Source: Acidimicrobiaceae bacterium (lineage in GTDB: Bacteria > Actinomycetota > Acidimicrobiia > Acidimicrobiales > Poriferisodalaceae). Taken from it: DNA of 64,000 nt. The position numbers and the translations under genes were made by a program. The DNA lies in assembly GCA_002722565.1 (NCBI GenBank), contig PBMG01000020.1, positions 116,110 to 180,109 of the forward strand, in the 5' to 3' direction. The notes below the pieces were generated by a model. The model saw nothing but the letters and a program-made list of their open reading frames with translations. It was not told where the DNA came from and searched no databases. Below are positions 59,258 through 64,000 of the stretch, one piece after another (the stretch's first letter is position 1; each line of letters begins with the position of its first letter).

Positions 59258-60744
59258 CAGATGAAATCCCAGAAGTAGAAATAAACAAACCACGCGAAGC
59301 TTGTGGTGTTTTTGGGGTGCTAGCCCCAGGGCGCCCCGTGGCTCACCAGACGTACCTCGGCCTGTATGCCCTTCAACACCGAGGACAAGAATCAGCTGGG
59401 ATTGGAGTGAGTGATGGTTCCAGCGTCACAGTCGTTAAAGACATGGGCCTTGTCTCGAGTGCCTTTGATGACCGAATACTTGCAGCTTTAGAAGGAAATA
59501 TCGCGATTGGTCACACCCGTTATTCAACAACAGGTTCAAGTTCTTGGCGAGCGTCGCAACCTTTTTACCGTGATGTGGGCGAGCTCGAATTCGCTCTGGC
59601 CCATAACGGAAATCTCGTAAACACGGCAGAACTTGCGGCCGAAGCCGGGATGCTCGACGGAACTGTCACTAGTGATAGTGATCTAGTTGCTGAATTGGTT
59701 GCTGTTGAACTCGCAAGTAGCAAAGCTCCTGCAGGGAATGAACTGCCCTGGGCTTTAGAACGTGTCTTGCCGCGACTCAAAGGTGGGTTTTCCTTCGTAG
59801 CTATGGACCGTCATCATCTAGTTGGCGCGCGAGGCCCAGAAGGATTTTGGCCTCTGTGTCTAGGGCGACTAGATAACGGCTGGGTAGTTGCATCTGAAAG
59901 TCCAGCGTTAGACACGGTAGGCGCCCATTTTGTGCGTGAGGTTGACCCCGGCGAGATGATTGTTATTGATAGTGCTGGTTGGACTTCCCATCAACCGTTC
60001 AGCAATCCTGACCCAAAATTGTGTGTATTTGAATTTGTATATTTTTCTCGCCCAGACACGGTGTTATACGGACGCAACGTGCACTCGGCGAGACAACGAA
60101 TGGGAGAACAATTAGCTGATCAAGCTCCAGCCCAGGCAGATCTTGTGATGCCAGTACCCGAATCTGGTATCCCGGCGGCTCAGGGATTTGCCAGGGCAAG
60201 CGGCATTCCTTATCGAGATGGACTAGTTAAGAATCGCTACATCGGCCGAACCTTCATCGCCCCCTCCCAAGAGATGAGAGCTTTGGGAGTCAAGATGAAA
60301 CTCAACCCGATTAGGCACAATATTGAAGGCCAGCGACTGGTCGTTGTTGATGACTCGATTGTTCGTGGAACCACCACGCGAGCGATAGTTGAAATGCTCC
60401 GCGCAGCAGGAGCTGCAGAGGTGCATTTAAGAATTTCTTCCCCGCCCTATAGGTGGCCATGCTTTTATGGGATGGACACAGGTACGCAGGCAGAACTGTT
60501 GGCTGCAAACCTAACAATGGATGAAATCCGCGAATACCTAGGTGTTAACTCCATTGCCTATCTGGAACTTGATCGTTTGATTGACGCTACCGGCGCTGCG
60601 GGTGCTGGATTTTGTACGGCATGCCTGAATGGCCAGTACCCCGTAGAAATCCCAGATGATATAGGGAGGGATGTCTTGGGAGAACGACAAGATGACCAAG
60701 GATCAGCTTTCATATCGGTCTCACAAATGGAGCTTGGTCAATGA
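59254..60744 (+). CDS. purF: Amidophosphoribosyltransferase
   Basis: The first committed enzyme of purine synthesis, 496 residues. Cleavage after Ala16 would expose the N-terminal catalytic Cys17 (REACGVFGV). The PRPP-binding motif is LVVVDDSIVRGTTTR. Cysteines near the C-terminus (FCTACLNGQYP) together with CVFEFVYF suggest a B. subtilis-type [4Fe-4S] enzyme. It overlaps purL and purM by four bases each. Confidence 0.97.
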   Translation: MTDEIPEVEINKPREACGVFGVLAPGRPVAHQTYLGLYALQHRGQESAGIGVSDGSSVTVVKDMGLVSSAFDDRILAALEGNIAIGHTRYSTTGSSSWRASQPFYRDVGELEFALAHNGNLVNTAELAAEAGMLDGTVTSDSDLVAELVAVELASSKAPAGNELPWALERVLPRLKGGFSFVAMDRHHLVGARGPEGFWPLCLGRLDNGWVVASESPALDTVGAHFVREVDPGEMIVIDSAGWTSHQPFSNPDPKLCVFEFVYFSRPDTVLYGRNVHSARQRMGEQLADQAPAQADLVMPVPESGIPAAQGFARASGIPYRDGLVKNRYIGRTFIAPSQEMRALGVKMKLNPIRHNIEGQRLVVVDDSIVRGTTTRAIVEMLRAAGAAEVHLRISSPPYRWPCFYGMDTGTQAELLAANLTMDEIREYLGVNSIAYLELDRLIDATGAAGAGFCTACLNGQYPVEIPDDIGRDVLGERQDDQGSAFISVSQMELGQ

Positions 60745-61772
60745 GTCCCGATCTCACTTACTCCGATTCTGGAGTTGATATAGACAAAGCAGATGAAGCC
60801 GTACAACGGCTGATCCCGCATGCACGATCAACTTTTCGAAAAGAAGTCTTGAGCGACGTTGGAGGGTTTGGATCAATTGTTGCTATCCCTGATGGATATC
60901 AAGAACCCGTATTGGTATCTGGCAATGATGGAGCTGGAACTAAAACTCTTGTAGCGAAGAACCTGGGCAGATACGACACTATTGGTATCGATGTAGTTGC
61001 AATGTGTGTCGATGACATCGTCACTTCTGGAGCTGAACCTCTGTTCTTCTTAGATCAGCTAACCGTTGGGAAAGTCGATCCCGAAGTGATCGAACAACTT
61101 GTCATTGGCTTTGCCGAAGGCTGTATAGCTGCCGGTTGTGCTTTAACAGGTGGCGAAATTGCTGAACATCCAGATTCAATGGATGACGACGATTTTGACG
61201 TAGCAGGCTTTGCTGTTGGTGTAGCAGAACGAGCTGACTTACCAAATGAATCATCAGTTGTTCAAGGCGACTTGCTAGTAGGTCTTGCTTCAACCGGTTT
61301 GCGTTGTAATGGATACAGTTTGGCGCGACGGGTCTTGATGCATCACGGTGCTACAGATCAACCTGCATGGCCTGGCGCTGAGTTGTCACTTGGTGACGAA
61401 TTACTGCGTCCATCAGTTATATATGCGCCAACGGTCCTAAGTGCATTCCGTCAGCACGAAGTACACGCCGCGGCGCATATAACAGGTGGCGGACTTGTGG
61501 GGAATCTTAAACGTGTTATCGGAGACCAAGTAGATATAGGCCTAGACGTGAAAACATGGCGTCGGCCGAAAATCTTTGATGAGATCGCTAGCCAAGGTCC
61601 AGTGTCTGAGACAGAAATGCGAAACGTTTTCAACCTAGGAATTGGGATGGTTCTTATAGTTCCTAGCGACCAAGTAGATGCGATCATGAGCCTTGCCAAC
61701 ACGAACGGACATGAAGCCTGGACTATTGGGCAAGTTACTGAAGGCCATGGAACAGTGGGGTGGATGGACTAA
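60741..61772 (+). CDS. purM: Phosphoribosylformylglycinamidine cyclo-ligase
   Basis: AIR synthetase, 343 residues, with YSDSGVDIDKADEAV, SGNDGAGTKTLVAKNLGRYD, DDIVTSGAEPLFFLDQ, GGEIAEHPD and AHITGGGLVGNLKRV. Its stop overlaps the pyrE start (TAATG). Confidence 0.97.
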   Translation: MSPDLTYSDSGVDIDKADEAVQRLIPHARSTFRKEVLSDVGGFGSIVAIPDGYQEPVLVSGNDGAGTKTLVAKNLGRYDTIGIDVVAMCVDDIVTSGAEPLFFLDQLTVGKVDPEVIEQLVIGFAEGCIAAGCALTGGEIAEHPDSMDDDDFDVAGFAVGVAERADLPNESSVVQGDLLVGLASTGLRCNGYSLARRVLMHHGATDQPAWPGAELSLGDELLRPSVIYAPTVLSAFRQHEVHAAAHITGGGLVGNLKRVIGDQVDIGLDVKTWRRPKIFDEIASQGPVSETEMRNVFNLGIGMVLIVPSDQVDAIMSLANTNGHEAWTIGQVTEGHGTVGWMD

Positions 61773-62332
61773 TGAGCGAACTTGACCCGCTACGGGTGAA
61801 ACTTAAAGAGCATCTGCTTGCTCACGCTGTGAAAACCGGCGATTTTGTTCTGAAATCAGGGCGGAAGAGCAGCTGGTTTATTGATGGTAAACAAACGGTC
61901 TGTACGCCCCAAGGCATTCAACTTATTGCGGAAATTATTTTGGGTGAAGTAAACGGCATTGATGCTTTTGGCGGTTTAACCATGGGCGCTGACCCCGTTG
62001 CCTATGGTGTCGCAGCGATAGCTGCTGACCGAGGCCAAGAAATTCGAAGCTTCAGTGTTCGAAAAGAATCAAAAGATCACGGTGTTGAGGGTCGGATAGC
62101 TGGCGCGCTGCGTAAAGGAGACCGTGTAGCTATTACCGAAGATGTTGTGACTAGGGGAGTATCACCCCTAGAAGCAGCTGAAGCAGTTCGAGCCTTTGGT
62201 GCAGAACCTGTGATGATTATTTCGGTTGTGGATCGCGGTGGCACATGTGAGCAGCTCGCTAAAGAGGCTGGAATCAGCTTTCATACACTTTTGACAGCAC
62301 CTGATTTGGGCTTTGAATATGAGGGTCCATAA
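61772..62332 (+). CDS. pyrE: Orotate phosphoribosyltransferase
   Basis: A pyrimidine-pathway enzyme of 186 residues from the ATG at 61772, overlapping the purM stop. The PRPP-binding motif is VAITEDVVTRGVSPLEAAE, with FVLKSGRKSSWFIDGK at the N-terminus and RKESKDHGVEGRI as the flexible loop. Its place at the end of a purine operon couples both nucleotide pathways to one transcript. Confidence 0.95.
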   Translation: MSELDPLRVKLKEHLLAHAVKTGDFVLKSGRKSSWFIDGKQTVCTPQGIQLIAEIILGEVNGIDAFGGLTMGADPVAYGVAAIAADRGQEIRSFSVRKESKDHGVEGRIAGALRKGDRVAITEDVVTRGVSPLEAAEAVRAFGAEPVMIISVVDRGGTCEQLAKEAGISFHTLLTAPDLGFEYEGP

Positions 62333-62412
62333 AACAAATGCGATAGGAGTGTTTGGACAAGTCCGATCCTCCCGCCACAATAGAGCGCTCGCATCCCGCA
62401 CCAGGAGAATCG

Positions 62413-63840
62413 ATGTCGCGACCCACAGCTGCTTTCTCGGCCACTTTAGAAGTTGAGCTTGCTCATGAACCAGGCACCCTTGGACGACTGTGTACGGCGA
62501 TTGGTGACGTCGGTGGAAATATTCGAAGCCTTAGAGGGTTTACCGTAACCGGTGGATCGTTACGTGAAGAAGTAGTTGTTGACGCAGCTAGCGAAGCTCA
62601 CGTCGAAGACATCTGTGAGGCAGTCGATGGGCTCGAAGGAGTCAAGGTTATTAGCGCAGTTGACAGAACCTTCAAGATCCATGAGGGAGGGAAACTTGAA
62701 ACCATCAGTCGGATTCCTTTGCGAGACGCTGATGATTTATCGATGGCATACACACCCGGAGTTGCCCGGGTCTGTATGGCGATTCATCATGATGAAGCAG
62801 CATCGCATGAATTAACTATCCGAAAAAATACGGTAGCGATCGTCAGCGACGGTACTGCTGTGCTTGGACTGGGTGATATTGGGCCAGCGGCGGCCATGCC
62901 GGTGATGGAAGGTAAAGCTCTTCTGTTCAAAGAATTCGCTGACGTGGATGCATTCCCGATTTGTTTGGATGTGGATACACCCGAAGAAATAATTGAAACA
63001 GTGATTCGGTTAGCCCCAACCTTTGGGGGTATTAATTTAGAAGATATAGCAGCCCCTGGTGCTTTTGAAGTTGAGGCACGTCTACGTGAAGCCCTTGATA
63101 TACCGGTCTTTCACGATGATCAACACGGCACAGCAGTTGTCGCGTTAGCTGCATTGGAAAACGCGGTTCGTATTACTGGTAAAGAGTTTAAAGACCTACG
63201 TTGCGTGATTTTGGGGGCAGGCGCCGCTGGTGTTGCTTGCGCAAAAATCCTCTTAGGTCGAGGGATCGGCGATGTGGTTGTGTGTGACCGAAAGGGCACC
63301 ATTTATCCCGGTCGAGAAGATATGAATACCGCCAAAGAATGGATCGCTGAGAATACAAATAGGGATCAGATTTCCGGAACGGTCGCCGAAGCAATGGCTG
63401 GAGCCGATGTCTTCATGGGTCTTAGCGGCCCTGGCCTTATCACGCGAGATGACGTCGCAGCGATGGCTGACAAACCCATTGTGTTTGCAATGGCTAATCC
63501 TGATCCCGAAATCCTTCCCGAGGAGATAGGCGATATTGCCGCTGTGGTGGCCACGGGTCGTAGTGACTATCCGAACCAGATCAACAACGTTCTCGCATTT
63601 CCGGGAATCTTTCGCGGTGCCTTTGACGCATCAGCCGCGGACATTACGGAAGGAATGAAGATTGCGGCGGCCTCAGCTATTGCTGCTGCTGTTTCAAGTG
63701 ATGACCTTGCACCTGACTTAATTATTCCCACAGCGTTTGACCGTTCCGTAGTGCCAGCAGTTTCCTCTGCGGTCGCTGCGGCAGCAAAAGAAGATGGCGT
63801 CACTCGATCCTCGATAAAGAATCCCCTGGGAGGAGCCTAA
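62413..63840 (+). CDS. NAD(P)-dependent malic enzyme with N-terminal ACT domain
   Basis: A 475-residue protein starting at the ATG at 62413, which is preceded by AGGAGA; the frame extends to 62353. An ACT domain spans residues 1 to about 85 (ATLEVELAHEPGTLGRLCTA). The malic enzyme domain follows, with MAYTPGVARVC, KNTVAIVSDGTAVLGLGDIG, HDDQHGTAVV and the NAD(P) motif VILGAGAAGVACAKILL. It decarboxylates malate to pyruvate. The ACT domain suggests allosteric control by an unknown small ligand, possibly an amino acid. Confidence 0.94.
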   Translation: MSRPTAAFSATLEVELAHEPGTLGRLCTAIGDVGGNIRSLRGFTVTGGSLREEVVVDAASEAHVEDICEAVDGLEGVKVISAVDRTFKIHEGGKLETISRIPLRDADDLSMAYTPGVARVCMAIHHDEAASHELTIRKNTVAIVSDGTAVLGLGDIGPAAAMPVMEGKALLFKEFADVDAFPICLDVDTPEEIIETVIRLAPTFGGINLEDIAAPGAFEVEARLREALDIPVFHDDQHGTAVVALAALENAVRITGKEFKDLRCVILGAGAAGVACAKILLGRGIGDVVVCDRKGTIYPGREDMNTAKEWIAENTNRDQISGTVAEAMAGADVFMGLSGPGLITRDDVAAMADKPIVFAMANPDPEILPEEIGDIAAVVATGRSDYPNQINNVLAFPGIFRGAFDASAADITEGMKIAAASAIAAAVSSDDLAPDLIIPTAFDRSVVPAVSSAVAAAAKEDGVTRSSIKNPLGGA

Positions 63841-63847
63841 AATTACT

Positions 63848-63877
63848 AGAAGTCAGGGGCTTGTACCCCTGACTTCT
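63848..63877. terminator. Perfect 12-bp hairpin after malic enzyme
   Basis: AGAAGTCAGGGG and CCCCTGACTTCT form a 12-base-pair stem around CTTGTA, eight bases after the stop codon. There is no T-run on the plus strand. It separates the plus-strand malic enzyme from the minus-strand tRNA pair and could serve as a bidirectional barrier. Confidence 0.65.
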
Positions 63878-63882
63878 TAGCG

Positions 63883-63955
63883 TGGTCGGGACCGGCGTCG
63901 ATCCGGTGACCTCACGCTTTTCAGGCGCGCGCTCTGCCAACTGAGCTACCCGACC
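63883..63955 (-). tRNA. tRNA-Phe (anticodon GAA)
   Basis: The reverse strand gives acceptor GGTCGGG/CCCGACC, D-arm TAGCTCAGTTGGCAGAGC, anticodon stem CGCGC/GCGTG around CTGAAAA (anticodon GAA), and T-arm GGATCGACGCC. The discriminator is A, with no encoded CCA. Its 5' base is one nucleotide from the 3' end of the upstream tRNA-Asp. Confidence 0.94.
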
Positions 63956-63956
63956 G

Positions 63957-64000
63957 CGGTCCCGACGGGATTTGAACCCGCGACCTCCGGCTTGACAGGC
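63957..64000 (-). tRNA. tRNA-Asp (anticodon GTC), 5' part outside window
   Basis: Only the 3' half is in the window: anticodon loop CTGTCAA (anticodon GTC), T-arm GCGGGTTCAAATCCCGT, acceptor strand CGGGACC and discriminator G. It is upstream of tRNA-Phe on the minus strand and no CCA is encoded. Confidence 0.9.

Overview
The window reads as a chromosomal segment around the replication origin of an actinobacterium, most likely a low-to-mid-GC member of Acidimicrobiia such as a marine or freshwater lineage. The evidence is gene order. The block gyrA-gyrB-DUF721-recF-dnaN-oriC-dnaA // rpmH-rnpA-yidD-yidC-jag-rsmG-parA-parB-cwlM-trxA-trxB-(kinase-like/murJ)-DUF6049-pcnA follows the order around the Mycobacterium origin. 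DUF3566 beside gyrA, CarD, HspR, DUF5318 and an EtfD-like protein are further actinobacterial markers. Base composition is clearly below that of most Actinobacteria (my impression, not computed). No rRNA, phage, insertion sequence, CRISPR or defence locus was seen.

Layout. 1-6.6 kb: a truncated GH51 arabinofuranosidase, acyl-CoA dehydrogenase, tRNA-Ala, a luciferase-like oxidoreductase, a threonine/serine dehydratase, a glycosyltransferase-like protein and lgt. 6.7-17.6 kb, minus strand: a saccharopine-dehydrogenase-like protein preceded by an overlooked ~54-residue ORF, tRNA-Ile, DUF3566, gyrA, gyrB, DUF721, recF, dnaN, the origin region and dnaA. 18.0-23.3 kb, plus strand: rpmH, rnpA, yidD, yidC, a split jag, rsmG, two parS sites, parA and parB. 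23.3-33.1 kb, minus strand: a CwlM-like protein, trxA, trxB, a small membrane protein, a pseudokinase, DegV, murJ, DUF6049, a GNAT enzyme and carD. 33.2-42.5 kb, plus strand: CCA-adding enzyme, DUF5318, a penicillin-binding-protein homologue without active sites, rpsF-ssb-rpsR-rplI, two catabolic-type enzymes and dnaB, with a paired DnaA-box palindrome before dnaB. 42.5-50.6 kb: tRNA-Gly, dcd, an EtfD-like Fe-S membrane protein, a PII protein, gpmA and the dnaK-grpE-dnaJ-hspR operon. 50.7-62.3 kb: a near-continuous purine operon purA-D-E-B-C-S-Q-L-F-M with pyrE at its end. 62.4-64 kb: an ACT-malic enzyme, a hairpin, tRNA-Phe and a truncated tRNA-Asp.

The most unusual content is a concentration of apparent pseudoenzymes linked to cell-wall synthesis within about 13 kb. 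One is a CwlM-like protein whose amidase zinc site is gone. One is a membrane pseudokinase that in mycobacteria is fused to MurJ but here is a separate gene, with DegV between them. One is a class A PBP homologue in which both the glycosyltransferase and the transpeptidase catalytic motifs are eroded. Together with DUF6049 and MurJ they could form a non-catalytic control module for lipid II supply and wall assembly. That grouping is inference.
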